Shown here piece after piece: positions 8,652 to 18,119 of a DNA stretch of 64,000 bases (its first letter is position 1; each line of letters opens with the position of its first letter). Below the pieces are notes generated by a model. That model did no database searches, was not told the DNA's origin, and worked only from the letters and a program-made list of their open reading frames with translations. A program made the translations under genes and the position numbers. The DNA lies in contig NZ_CP008884.1 in NCBI RefSeq assembly GCF_000725385.1, positions 2,046,001 through 2,110,000 on the forward strand. Direction: 5' to 3'. This DNA comes from Dyella japonica A8. GTDB taxonomy: Bacteria; Pseudomonadota; Gammaproteobacteria; Xanthomonadales; Rhodanobacteraceae.

Positions 8652-9659
8652 ATGAAGCCGGGTCAGTTCATCAGTACCGTGGAAGTGCACGCGGCCGGGG
8701 AGCCGTTCCGGATCGTGACAGGCGGCTGGCCCAGGCCGCAGGGGCGCACCATCATGGAGCGGCGCGCATGGTTGCTGGCGCACACTGATCACCTGCGCCG
8801 GGCGCTGATGCTCGAGCCGCGCGGTCATGCGCAGATGTACGGGGGCTACCTCACCGATCCGGTGAGCGAACATGCCGATTTCGGCATCATCTTCATGCAC
8901 AACGAGGGCTATAGCGATCACTGTGGCCACGGTGTGATCGCGCTGGCTACGGCGGCCGTTGAACTCGGCTGGATAGAGCGGACGTCGCCGGAAACGCGTG
9001 TGGGCATTGATGCGCCTTGCGGATTCATCGAGGCCTTCGTGGCATGGGATGGCGAACACGCCGGCCGGGTGCGTTTCGTCAACGTGCCGTCGTTCATCTG
9101 GCTGCGCGATGCCGTGGTCCAGACGCCGACCTTTGGCGACGTGCATGGCGATATCGCCTTCGGCGGCGCGTTCTATTTCTATGTGGCGGGAAAGCCCTTC
9201 GGCCTGACGATCCGCGAGGCCGAGGTGGAGCGACTGACCCAGTTTGGCGACGAGGTGAAGCGTGCCGCCAATGCCGCGTACAAGGTCGTGCATCCGCATG
9301 TTCCCGACATCAACCATATCTACGGCACCATCATTGACAACGAGCCTCGCCATGCGGGCTCCACGCAGGCCAATTGCTGCGTGTTCGCCGATCGAGAGGT
9401 GGATCGGTCACCCACCGGCTCCGGCACGGCGGGGCGCGTGGCGCAGCTGTTCCTGCGGGGTGCGCTGCAGCGGCACGAAACGCTGGTCAATGAATCCATC
9501 ATCGGCACGATCTTTCACGGGCGTGTGCTGGAGGAGACGCGCGTGGACCACTTCGATGCCGTGATTCCGGAGATTGAAGGCGATGCCTACGTCTGCGGCT
9601 TGTGCCACTGGCTGATCGACGAACGCGACCCGCTGGCGCACGGGTTCCTGGTGCGCTGA
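8652..9659 (+). CDS. Proline racemase-family enzyme, probable trans-3-hydroxy-L-proline dehydratase
   Basis: A 335-residue member of the proline racemase/hydroxyproline epimerase family. The first catalytic position is Cys91 (SDHCGHG). The second, in DRSPTGSGTAGR, is Thr255 instead of Cys. In this family a Cys/Cys pair gives racemase or 4-hydroxyproline epimerase, while Cys/Thr is characteristic of trans-3-hydroxy-L-proline dehydratase, which forms delta-1-pyrroline-2-carboxylate. I chose ATG 8652 because a strong GGGGAGAGGGG site lies directly upstream; the longer start at 8607 lacks one. The gene is divergent from the GntR regulator. No reductase for the product was seen nearby. Confidence 0.85.
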   Translation: MKPGQFISTVEVHAAGEPFRIVTGGWPRPQGRTIMERRAWLLAHTDHLRRALMLEPRGHAQMYGGYLTDPVSEHADFGIIFMHNEGYSDHCGHGVIALATAAVELGWIERTSPETRVGIDAPCGFIEAFVAWDGEHAGRVRFVNVPSFIWLRDAVVQTPTFGDVHGDIAFGGAFYFYVAGKPFGLTIREAEVERLTQFGDEVKRAANAAYKVVHPHVPDINHIYGTIIDNEPRHAGSTQANCCVFADREVDRSPTGSGTAGRVAQLFLRGALQRHETLVNESIIGTIFHGRVLEETRVDHFDAVIPEIEGDAYVCGLCHWLIDERDPLAHGFLVR

Positions 9660-9860
9660 CGGCACCCGCAGCGGGAAGGGCTTGCCCGGCATTTGTGCCG
9701 ATTTCGTCATCTCTCCATCGAAATTTCGCTCAAGACGCGATGCACGACAACGCCAATACTGGATGAGGTCAGCGCGCAGGGGAGCCGCGTGGCGGTTGCG
9801 TTGCACGACGAACGAGCCATCGACCGATGGCTTATCTCATCTCGAATGGGGAGCGTGGAC

Positions 9861-11624
9861 ATGTTGCGACCAGCAATGCTGTCGAGGGGAGTGGTGTTGG
9901 CGTGTCTGGGGCTGGCTTGCGCCGGCACGGCGGCCGGCGCGATGGCCGCCGGGGGCACGGCTGCCGGTGATGCGGCGGTGGCACCGGCGAATCGCGTGCT
10001 TGCCAAAGGCGTGGCGCTACGAGCGGGCGAACAGGCGACCGTGTTGGGCGCGAATGCGCCGATTCGCGTCAACGTTGTGCTGAAGATGCGCCAGACGGCC
10101 GAGCTGGAGCAGGTGGCCGGCCTGGTGCGCGCGCATGTGAGGCAGCCGCTGACGGACAGCGAGCTGGCTTCCCGTTACCTGCCGGCTCACGGCGATGCCA
10201 TGCGCGTCGCCGGCTTCCTGCGTGCGAACGGCTTCAGTCAGGTCTACGTGTCGAAGGACAACATGATCGTCTCGGCGTCGGGCACGGAGGCGAACGTGCA
10301 ATCGGCGTTCCAGACACGTCTTTACAGCGTGCAGCGGGGCGACAAGGCAGGGGTGGCCAACGTCGATGCCGTTCAGATTCCTTCGTCGCTGAGCGACGTG
10401 GTGAGCGCCGTGCACGGCCTGCGCTCGTTCCAGGAGCGCGGCGTATCCGGCGCCAAGGTGGCCACGATGATCAAGGGCCACTCGTACGGGAAGGACAGGG
10501 GCGTGCCCGGGACGCAGTCGACCGCCGGCACCGTGGCCTGCCAGGAGTGCGTGCACGCACCGATGGATCTTCCGTCGCTGTATGGCGCCAGCAATCTCGC
10601 ACCCGCCAGCGGACAAAAAGTGGCGGTGATCGGCGTGGGCGACCAGGGCAACACCACGTACCTCTACCAGACCTGGGCCAGCGCCTATGGTTTCAGCAAC
10701 ATTCCGCTCAACGTGACCTACCCGACCGGTTACACCCCCGGGGACTACGAGGCGCAGACAGAAGCCGTGCTCGACGTCGACGCCGTGGCCACCATGTCCG
10801 GCGGCCTCCAGGAAATCGACTTCTACTCCGCGCCGTCAACGAATCTGGATGACGAGCTGGCGGCGGTGACAGCGGCCATCAACGACAACCGGTCGACCAT
10901 CTCCCTCTCGTTCGCCGCTACCTGCGACGCGGACATCGGGCAGGATCTTCGCGGCAGCTGGGATCAGGAACTGACCGCGGCGGTGGCCAAGGGCATCACG
11001 GTATTCGCCATCACCCAGGATGACGGCGGCCACCCGGGTTGCGCGGGCGGTGAAAGCTCGACGGGCTTTCCCGGCAGTTCGCCCTACGTAGTGTCGGTTG
11101 GGGCATCCACGGTCTACAACTCGGCAAACTCCTATGCGGCCTATGACCACGAGACCCTGTGGCAGGGCAGCGAGAGTGGGCCGGCCGCGACCGAACCGCG
11201 TCCCTACTATCAGGATGGCGTGGCGTCCGTGGTCGGTGCCCGGCGCGGCACGCCGGATTTCGTCATGGACGGTGATCCGAACACGGGGTTGTGGATCATC
11301 ATCGGCGGCTACGACAGCACTGGCACCTATCAGACGCAGTGGGCCGTCTACGGCGGCACCAGCCTCGCGGCTCCGCTGCTGGCGGGAACCTATGCGCGTC
11401 TGTTGCAGAGCGGCATCCAGCCGTACTTCTGGCAGCAGACCTTCTACGACATTGGCGTGGGGCAGGTGAATGCCACTCACGGCGACTGCCTCACCTGCTA
11501 CCACCTACTGACCGGCGGCTCCAACGGCGCGTACTCGGTGGTGCCTGGCAAGTACAACCAGGCGTCTGGCTGGGGTTCCTGGAACGCCGGTGCGCTTGCC
11601 ACGGGCATGCAGTACCAGCGGTGA
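9861..11624 (+). CDS. Secreted S53 (sedolisin/kumamolisin-type) serine-carboxyl protease with activation pro-domain
   Basis: A 587-residue preproprotein. The signal peptide covers about residues 1-30, a pro-kumamolisin-type activation domain about 50-190, and the catalytic domain the rest. The catalytic pair Glu301 and Asp305 sit in TEAVLDVD, and the nucleophile is Ser501 in GGTSLAAP. Such enzymes are acid-active endopeptidases that mature by self-cleavage outside the cell. A C-terminal Gly/Trp-rich segment is probably the calcium-binding end of the domain. ATG 9861 is preferred because GGGGAG lies eight bases upstream and it gives a clean signal peptide; the frame is open back to 9693. It appears monocistronic; the 200 bases upstream show nothing else. 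Confidence 0.87.
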   Translation: MLRPAMLSRGVVLACLGLACAGTAAGAMAAGGTAAGDAAVAPANRVLAKGVALRAGEQATVLGANAPIRVNVVLKMRQTAELEQVAGLVRAHVRQPLTDSELASRYLPAHGDAMRVAGFLRANGFSQVYVSKDNMIVSASGTEANVQSAFQTRLYSVQRGDKAGVANVDAVQIPSSLSDVVSAVHGLRSFQERGVSGAKVATMIKGHSYGKDRGVPGTQSTAGTVACQECVHAPMDLPSLYGASNLAPASGQKVAVIGVGDQGNTTYLYQTWASAYGFSNIPLNVTYPTGYTPGDYEAQTEAVLDVDAVATMSGGLQEIDFYSAPSTNLDDELAAVTAAINDNRSTISLSFAATCDADIGQDLRGSWDQELTAAVAKGITVFAITQDDGGHPGCAGGESSTGFPGSSPYVVSVGASTVYNSANSYAAYDHETLWQGSESGPAATEPRPYYQDGVASVVGARRGTPDFVMDGDPNTGLWIIIGGYDSTGTYQTQWAVYGGTSLAAPLLAGTYARLLQSGIQPYFWQQTFYDIGVGQVNATHGDCLTCYHLLTGGSNGAYSVVPGKYNQASGWGSWNAGALATGMQYQR

Positions 11625-11728
11625 TCCGGAACCGGCCTTCTTCTTTCAGGCGGGGCCGCAAGCAATCGTGGCACCGGCGTGATCAGCCGGTGTCGCCTTC
11701 AGGGGACCACGAAGTTCGTGTGTTCGCT

Positions 11729-11788
11729 CGTCATCCCCCGAGAGTTCCTCCCGCTCTCGATCCCTCACGGGGATTCGCGGGGATGACG
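11729..11788. repeat. REP-like palindromic repeat
   Basis: Inverted arms CGTCATCCCC and GGGGATGACG flank a 40-base centre. This is a degenerate copy of the GTCATTCC-type family found throughout the window. It is the only recognisable feature in the 314-base gap 11625-11938, which otherwise lacks a terminator or gene. Confidence 0.65.
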
Positions 11789-11938
11789 TGTTTTTTTGCC
11801 ATCGGGAGGGTGCTGGAAAGACGTCCAGATGGCTGGATGGTTGCCGTCTGGCGCAATCAGCGGGTTAATGGCGGCGGGCTGGCCACACCAGTCCGCCCGA
11901 TGCTTGGGCAAGCCGGTAGGCTTTTTGGGGAGAAGTGG

Positions 11939-13141
11939 ATGCGTTGGTTCGTCTTGTCAGGTTTCTTGTTGTTGTCGTGGCTGGCGGCTGGCATATCGCC
12001 GATACGTGCCGAGGCCGCGCCGCCGGAGCCGCCCCGGCAGCCCAATGGGCTGGCCCTTGTACCTCCCATGGGCTGGAACTCGTGGAATCACTTCGGTTGC
12101 GACATCAGCGAAAAGACCATTCGCGCGGCCGCGGACGCCATGGTGCGTACGGGCATGAAACAGGCCGGTTATGCATACGTGGTGATTGACGATTGCTGGC
12201 AGGGTGAGCGCGACGGCGAGGGCAACATCACGGCCGATCCTGCGCGCTTTCCTTCCGGTATCAAGGCGCTGGCCGATTACGTCCACGCGCGCGGCCTGAA
12301 GTTCGGCATCTATTCCGATGCGGGGTCGAAGACCTGTGCAGGCCGTTCCGGCAGCCGGGGTCATGAGTATCAGGATGCACGGCAATATGCGGCGTGGGGA
12401 GTGGATTACCTCAAGTACGACTGGTGCTCCACGTACACGCAGGACGGCAAATCCTCTTACCAGGTGATGAGCGATGCGCTGCGTGCCTCGGGGCGTCCCA
12501 TCGTGTTCAGCCTGTGCGACTGGGGCACCAACAAACCCTGGTTGTGGGGACAGAACATCGGCAACCTCTGGCGCACCTCGGGCGACATCTACGACGGTTG
12601 GGAAAGTCGCGAAGGCCACTACAACGGCATGACCAATATCCTGGACCGGCAAGCCGGGCTGGAAAGCTATGCGGGCCCCGGCCACTGGAATGACCCGGAC
12701 ATGCTCGAGGTAGGCAACGGTGGCATGACCCAGGACGAATACACGGCGCAGTTCAGCCTGTGGTCCGTGCTGGCCGCGCCTCTCATCGCAGGCAACGACC
12801 TGGCGAACATGAGCGGGCCGACCCGATCGATCCTCACCAATCGCGAGGTCATCGCAGTTGACCAGGACGAACTCGGCGTACAGGGGCGTCGTGTGTTCAA
12901 GGACGGTGACCGGGAGGTCTGGGTCAAGCCGCTCAAGGGCGGTGGGCGTGCGGTGGTGTTGTTCAACCGTGGTGCGAAGGCCAGTCAGATCGCCGTGGAT
13001 TGGGACATGCTCGGTTATCCGCGCGAGACCTCGATGCAGGTGCGCGATCTCTGGCAACACAAGAACCTGCCGGGCACGAGCGAGCGCTTCGCGACGGAAG
13101 TTCCTTCGCACGGTGTCGTGATGGTTCGCATCAGTCGCTGA
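11939..13141 (+). CDS. Secreted GH27 alpha-galactosidase, first of a tandem pair
   Basis: A 400-residue glycoside hydrolase family 27 enzyme with a signal peptide (about 1-28). The PPMGWNSWNHFGC entry motif, VIDDCWQ, the nucleophile Asp161 in YLKYDWC and the acid/base Asp216 in RTSGDIYD are all present, followed by GPGHWNDPDMLEVG and a C-terminal beta-sandwich. GH27 alpha-galactosidases remove terminal alpha-1,6-galactose from melibiose, raffinose-type sugars and galactomannan. ATG 11939 follows GGGGAGAAG. The open frame extends much further upstream into the protease gene but that part is not coding. It is followed after 59 bases by a close paralogue on the same strand. Confidence 0.92.
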   Translation: MRWFVLSGFLLLSWLAAGISPIRAEAAPPEPPRQPNGLALVPPMGWNSWNHFGCDISEKTIRAAADAMVRTGMKQAGYAYVVIDDCWQGERDGEGNITADPARFPSGIKALADYVHARGLKFGIYSDAGSKTCAGRSGSRGHEYQDARQYAAWGVDYLKYDWCSTYTQDGKSSYQVMSDALRASGRPIVFSLCDWGTNKPWLWGQNIGNLWRTSGDIYDGWESREGHYNGMTNILDRQAGLESYAGPGHWNDPDMLEVGNGGMTQDEYTAQFSLWSVLAAPLIAGNDLANMSGPTRSILTNREVIAVDQDELGVQGRRVFKDGDREVWVKPLKGGGRAVVLFNRGAKASQIAVDWDMLGYPRETSMQVRDLWQHKNLPGTSERFATEVPSHGVVMVRISR

Positions 13142-13200
13142 TGCGCAACCTGCCGCGCCTCACAAACGGGCTTGATGGATTTCTGCATGAGGAATGACGG

Positions 13201-14397
13201 GTGAATCGATTGCGTGTGCTGGTGGCCATATGGTTGGCCTGGATCACGGTTGTGGGGGTGCTTCACGCGGATTCTTCTCCGCCGCGACCACCACGGACCG
13301 CCAACGGACTGGCGTTGACGCCGCCCATGGGCTGGAACACGTGGAACCGGTTTGGTTGCACGATCAATGAAACGCTGATCCGCCAGGCGGCCGACGCCAT
13401 GGTCAGCTCGGGCATGCGCGATGCCGGCTATGTGTACATCGTCATCGACGATTGCTGGCAGGGCGAGCGCGATGCGAAGGGAAATATCCAGCCTGATGCC
13501 CAGCGCTTTCCCTCGGGCATGAAGGCGCTGGGTGATTACATTCACGCGCAAGGGCTCAAGTTCGGCATCTATTCCGACGCCGGCAAGCTCACCTGCGGCA
13601 AGCGCCCCGGCAGCCTGGGGCACGAGTATCAGGATGCACTCACCTATGCCTCATGGGGTGTCGATTACCTCAAGTACGACTGGTGCTCCACCTATACGCA
13701 GGATGCGCGCTCAACCTACGAGACCATGAGCGACGCGTTGCGGGCCACAGGGCGCCCCATCGTATTCAGCATCTGCGAGTGGGGCCTCAACAAGCCCTGG
13801 TTGTGGGGAGAGACCATCGGCAACCTCTGGCGCACCACCGACGATATCTACGACCACTGGGAAGGTCGGCATGGGTTCGAACACAGCGTGATGGACATCC
13901 TCGACCTCCAGGTCGGCCTGGAAACCTATGCCGGCCCTGGGCACTGGAACGACCCGGACATGCTGGAGGTGGGCAACGGCAAGATGACGCTGGAGGAATA
14001 CAAATCCCACTTCAGCCTGTGGGCCGTGCTGGCTGCGCCCTTGATGGCAGGCAACGACCTCGCCAACATGAGTGCGGATATCAAGACCATCCTCACCAAC
14101 GGCGAGGTCATCGCGGTCGACCAGGATCCCCTTGGCATCCAGGCCAGCCGCGTTGCCAAGCATGGCGACTACGAGGTGTGGGCCCGCCCTCTCAAGGGTG
14201 GTGGTCGCGCGGTCGTATTGCTCAACCGCAGCGCATCCACCCATGCGGTGACCGTGACGTGGGATGACCTGCACCTGCCTGCCAACTTGCGCCTGAAAGT
14301 GCGTGACCTGTGGGCGCACAGGGATCTTCCGGAAGCTAGCGGCCGGTTCTCAGCGGATGTTCCGTCGCATGGCGTGGTGATGCTTCGGATGGAATGA
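13201..14397 (+). CDS. Secreted GH27 alpha-galactosidase, second of a tandem pair
   Basis: A 398-residue paralogue of the preceding gene, starting with GTG 13201 after a GAGGAATGACGG site. Signal peptide about residues 1-24; nucleophile Asp160 (YLKYDWC), acid/base Asp215 (RTTDDIYD). By eye the two proteins are alike along their whole length, with differences mostly at the surface and in loops around the active site (for example GWESREG against HWEGRHG), so they may prefer different galactosides. The pair probably arose by tandem duplication. A strong terminator follows at 14477. The TonB-dependent receptor downstream could import the released sugars, but that link is only positional. Confidence 0.92.
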   Translation: MNRLRVLVAIWLAWITVVGVLHADSSPPRPPRTANGLALTPPMGWNTWNRFGCTINETLIRQAADAMVSSGMRDAGYVYIVIDDCWQGERDAKGNIQPDAQRFPSGMKALGDYIHAQGLKFGIYSDAGKLTCGKRPGSLGHEYQDALTYASWGVDYLKYDWCSTYTQDARSTYETMSDALRATGRPIVFSICEWGLNKPWLWGETIGNLWRTTDDIYDHWEGRHGFEHSVMDILDLQVGLETYAGPGHWNDPDMLEVGNGKMTLEEYKSHFSLWAVLAAPLMAGNDLANMSADIKTILTNGEVIAVDQDPLGIQASRVAKHGDYEVWARPLKGGGRAVVLLNRSASTHAVTVTWDDLHLPANLRLKVRDLWAHRDLPEASGRFSADVPSHGVVMLRME

Positions 14398-14476
14398 GTT
14401 GCCAGGCTTGCATGGCAATGCATGCTTGCCATGGGCGGTTTCGCAACGTGGCACAAGAATGAAACGTGCAGACGAG

Positions 14477-14511
14477 GGCGGGGCGTTAGTGATAACGCCC
14501 CGCCTTTTTTT
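14477..14511 (+). terminator. Rho-independent terminator of the alpha-galactosidase genes
   Basis: A 12-bp perfect stem (GGCGGGGCGTTA with its complement), GTGA loop and seven T. It lies 79 bases after the second GH27 stop codon. Confidence 0.9.
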
Positions 14512-14613
14512 GCGTGCAGGTGGGAAGGCACATGGAGCGGGCGACGATCACGCGCATGGGCAACGCGCTCATCGGATTCCGGGCGGCTGGCAACCCCCGA
14601 AGATCCTCACCCT

Positions 14614-14742
14614 CGTCATTCCGGCGCAGGCCGGAATCCAGTAGCCGCAGTACACGGCTTTCGCAGCAAGGCCGCACACCTGACGCTATCGCGACCACCA
14701 GGCAATCCGTCTACTGGATTCCGGCCTGCGCCGGAATGACGT
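14614..14742. repeat. Inverted pair of REP-like hairpins
   Basis: Two units, 14614-14645 and 14712-14742, in opposite orientation. Each contains TTCCGGC-tetraloop-GCCGGAA next to GTCAT and CCAGT borders. It sits in the 786-base gene-free stretch 14398-15183, which also holds the GH27 terminator, an AT-rich tract and an inverted repeat near 14828, and the receptor's leader. Confidence 0.85.
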
Positions 14743-14827
14743 CGTGCAGGTTTGCTGGCGGATCCTGGCCTTGCGCTTCGTTGGTTCAAAAAAAATTATG
14801 CAGTAATCCGCATGCTCAAAATAAAAG

Positions 14828-14861
14828 GCTGTCTAGACGTCCATCACGCCGAGTAGACAGC
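14828..14861. promoter_or_regulatory. Inverted repeat upstream of the TonB receptor, possible regulator site
   Basis: GCTGTCTA and TAGACAGC form perfect 8-bp arms around an 18-base spacer, directly after an A-rich tract (14791-14826) that could be a promoter. It lies about 320 bases before the receptor start. Its function is unknown. Confidence 0.35.
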
Positions 14862-15183
14862 ATTAGCCACGCACACGTCGCGGCTTTCGGCGTGCATCGG
14901 TGAATCGTGACGAGTTCGCGGGGATAGAGCGGATGTTTCCGCTCCACAGCCTGTTGCTTCGCTCCTGAAGAGCTGTGCGCTCGACCGGTACTTCGCCGCG
15001 CCGCGCTTATGCCGCTTTCATCAGGCAGCTACCTGTCTGCGATGTCTCAGGCGCCGTGGCGAACCGGCCATGGCTTGCAGTTGGCAAAGCGAAGCATGGC
15101 CCATGGGGATGAGGCCTGCGGTCTTCTCTGACAGATGTCTTTGACAGAAACAACGTGTCCACCACGGGATATTGGGGAGAAAA

Positions 15184-17997
15184 ATGAAGTATTCGAAACT
15201 CACGGCCGCCATCGTGGCGGCCATGGCGCTCGGCTGTGCGCAAATTCATGCCACGGATGCCGTATCGGGGCCGTCGCCGCAGGATACAAACACTGATTCG
15301 TCCAGTGACGCGCCGAAGGCCGACGCCAAGAAGAAGGCCGAGCGACTCGATACGGTGATCGTCAGCGGATCGTTGATCAACAACGCACAGATCCAGACGG
15401 CCACGCCGACCTTCACCATCACGGCGAAGGACATCGAGGCGCGTGGCTTCAACAGCGTCGCCGAAGTACTCCAGAACTCCGTGTTCGCCACGGGCACCGT
15501 GCCGGGCTCGCAAACGCCCGGCTTCAACCAGGGTTCGCAGACCTTCAGCTTCTACGGGTTGAATCCGGAGTACACGTTGACGCTGCTCGACGGCAAACCG
15601 ATCACGCAGTTCGGACAGCTCTACGGTGGCGTGAGTGACTTCACCAATATCGGCAATATTCCCCTGAGCATCATCGACCACATCGACATCCTCCCCGGTG
15701 GCGGTTCGTCGATCTATGGCTCGCAGGCGATTTCGGGGGTGGTGAACATCATCACCAAGGAGCATATGGATGGTGCCGAAGTCAGCGTGCGCACCGGCAA
15801 CTACAGCCTTGGCGGCGGCGCGAACCAGCGCATGTCCCTGGCGTTCGGGCACAAGTTCGGCGATCTCGACGTGCTTGGCACGCTGGAGTTCTTCAACCAG
15901 TCGCCCGCGTGGTATTACCAGCGCGACCTGACATCGGCGGCGCCGCGTCCCATCATCGTGGCGGCCATGTGGGACTATGGTGTCGGCTACGCCGGGCCGA
16001 CGACGTTCCAGGCGCCGCCCAATGGTTGCGGCGCCATCAGCAACCTGTTCGGTGGCACAACGGCGCTGGTGAGCCGCACCAATGGGTCCTTCTGCGGCTC
16101 GCCGAAAACCTTCAGCTACGGCACGTTCATCAACCAGGATCGCAGCTATAGCGGCACGCTCAAGCTGCGCTACAAGCTAAATGACAACGTGCGCCTCTAC
16201 GCGGACTTACTGACGAGCTGGCAGCAGCAGAAGTTCACCGCGGGCATCGCCTACAACTGGTGGGGGCCGAACGATCTCCCAGGTGGCGTGATCGAGGATG
16301 CCACGACGCAGCATGTGCTCTTTCCCGAGCGCTTCTTTGCGCCCGAAGAAGTGGGCAACAGCAACTACAACGGCCTGGTGCGCCAGAACGACCTGATGTA
16401 CCAGGGTGATATCGGCGCCAACGGCAAGTTCGGCGAATCGGACTGGAACTGGGATGTGTACTACCTGCGCTCCGGCGAGCGTACGACCGATGTCAGTCCG
16501 TTGCATCCGGCCGCAGCCGTGGACAGCTTCTTCGAGTCCATGCTGGGACCGGTCGTCGGGGTGGATCCCAACACCGGCTACAACATGTACCACCCCAATT
16601 ACGCGGCGTTCTACAAGCCGATTTCCACCGCGCAGTACAACAGCTTCACCACCAACATCAACGCGCTGTACAACACCTGGATCAACAACTTCCGCGGCAC
16701 CATCAGCAACGACAGCCTGTTCCACCTGCCGGGTGGCGACGCCGGGTTCGCGTGGACGGCCGAAGGCGGCAACCAGGCCTGGTATGCCCCGGTGAACCAG
16801 ATGGTGGCCGACGGGTTGATCTGGGGTAATACCGGCGTGTCCGGTGGCGGTCAGCGCGATCACTACGCATCGGCGTTCGAATTGAACATGCCGGTGCTGT
16901 CGCAGCTCACTGTCGACCTGTCGGGCCGCTACGATCGCTACACCATCTCGGACGGGTCGCCCAACAACAAGTTCACCTACAAGGTGGGCCTGGAATATCG
17001 TCCCTTCAGCACGCTGCTGGTGCGTGGCAACTACGCCACCGGTTTCATCGCGCCGGATATGTCGTCGATCTTCCTTGGCCCCTCGGGCCAGTACAACAGC
17101 GTGACGGACTACTATCTTTGCGCGACGCAGGGTGGCGGGCAGGACTGTTCCGCCGGCTACACCGAGGGCGTGAAGATCAACGTGCTGCCGAACAAGAAGC
17201 TGCAGCCCACCAATTCGTCCAGTTTCAGCTTCGGCACGGTGTGGTCGCCCATCAACAACCTGAGCCTGAGCGCGGACTACCTACACATCTCGATCAACAA
17301 CGAGATCCAGCTGCAAAGCGCGGACATGCTGATGCGGCAGGAGTCGCAGTGCCGGCTGGGCCAGCTGCCGTCTGATTCGGCCATCTGCCAGAACGCCTAT
17401 GCGCAGATTACCCGCAGTCCGTACACCGGCCAGGTCACGAATCTGGACCTGTACTACATCAACATCGCCAATGAGGTCACCGACTCGGTGACGGCGCAGG
17501 CGAAGTATGTGTTCAACCCTTCGCGCATCGGCACGTTTGCGGTGCAGGTTGACTACAACGATATGCTTAAGCATTCCTACCAGGAGTATCCGGGTACGAC
17601 GCCGATCAACCAGCTCACCAACCCCCTGTGGAGCACGGAGTTCAAGGACATCACGACGGCGTCGCTGAGCTGGTCGTGGCACGACACATGGCGCAGCACG
17701 CTGTACATGCATCGCTACAGTCCGACGCCAAATTACTACGCATTCACCTACGGACCGGACTACCCGGGTGCGGGCACCTTGCCGCCATGGTTCATCTACA
17801 ACCTGAGCGTGGGTTACTCGCCGACCAAGGACCTGGACTTCTCTGTGATGGTGAACAACCTGTTCAACACCTTGCCACCGCAGGATCCCGGCTACCGCAA
17901 GAGCCGCACCTTTCCTTACTTCAACAACTACAACTACAACATCTACGGGCGCCAGATCATGTTGCAGGCCACCTATCGCTTCGGCGGCAGTCACTGA
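15184..17997 (+). CDS. TonB-dependent outer-membrane receptor
   Basis: A 937-residue receptor. It has a signal peptide (about 1-23, ending near IHA), a charged low-complexity linker, a TonB-box-like segment LDTVIVSGS (about 56-64), a plug domain with LLDGKPI and GGGSSIYGSQAISGVVNIIT, and a long beta-barrel ending in an aromatic YRF motif shortly before the C terminus. It takes up a substrate across the outer membrane using TonB energy. The substrate cannot be read from the sequence; siderophore, oligosaccharide or peptide are all possible, with the GH27 genes upstream favouring a saccharide only weakly. ATG 15184 follows TTGGGGAG. An in-frame TTG at 15172 is less likely. Confidence 0.9.
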   Translation: MKYSKLTAAIVAAMALGCAQIHATDAVSGPSPQDTNTDSSSDAPKADAKKKAERLDTVIVSGSLINNAQIQTATPTFTITAKDIEARGFNSVAEVLQNSVFATGTVPGSQTPGFNQGSQTFSFYGLNPEYTLTLLDGKPITQFGQLYGGVSDFTNIGNIPLSIIDHIDILPGGGSSIYGSQAISGVVNIITKEHMDGAEVSVRTGNYSLGGGANQRMSLAFGHKFGDLDVLGTLEFFNQSPAWYYQRDLTSAAPRPIIVAAMWDYGVGYAGPTTFQAPPNGCGAISNLFGGTTALVSRTNGSFCGSPKTFSYGTFINQDRSYSGTLKLRYKLNDNVRLYADLLTSWQQQKFTAGIAYNWWGPNDLPGGVIEDATTQHVLFPERFFAPEEVGNSNYNGLVRQNDLMYQGDIGANGKFGESDWNWDVYYLRSGERTTDVSPLHPAAAVDSFFESMLGPVVGVDPNTGYNMYHPNYAAFYKPISTAQYNSFTTNINALYNTWINNFRGTISNDSLFHLPGGDAGFAWTAEGGNQAWYAPVNQMVADGLIWGNTGVSGGGQRDHYASAFELNMPVLSQLTVDLSGRYDRYTISDGSPNNKFTYKVGLEYRPFSTLLVRGNYATGFIAPDMSSIFLGPSGQYNSVTDYYLCATQGGGQDCSAGYTEGVKINVLPNKKLQPTNSSSFSFGTVWSPINNLSLSADYLHISINNEIQLQSADMLMRQESQCRLGQLPSDSAICQNAYAQITRSPYTGQVTNLDLYYINIANEVTDSVTAQAKYVFNPSRIGTFAVQVDYNDMLKHSYQEYPGTTPINQLTNPLWSTEFKDITTASLSWSWHDTWRSTLYMHRYSPTPNYYAFTYGPDYPGAGTLPPWFIYNLSVGYSPTKDLDFSVMVNNLFNTLPPQDPGYRKSRTFPYFNNYNYNIYGRQIMLQATYRFGGSH

Positions 17998-18039
17998 CGC
18001 TCTCGGTATTTCCTCCGCGTCACTTTTGCGGAGGGCATG

Positions 18040-18072
18040 AAAAAGGCCAGCACGTGACGTGCTGGCCTTTTT
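18040..18072. terminator. Bidirectional terminator between the TonB receptor and serA
   Basis: AAAAAGGCCAGCACG, a 3-base loop, and its exact complement ending in five T. It serves both convergent genes. Confidence 0.92.
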
Positions 18073-18119
18073 CGATTCGGTGCCATGGAACGCCGGGACA
18101 CCCCGGCGGACCTGGCCTC

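Noticed and set aside
11291..11938. Coding extension of the first GH27 gene back into the protease gene
   Set aside because: The open frame overlaps the S53 gene in another frame, and the signal peptide and ribosome-binding site place the start at 11939.
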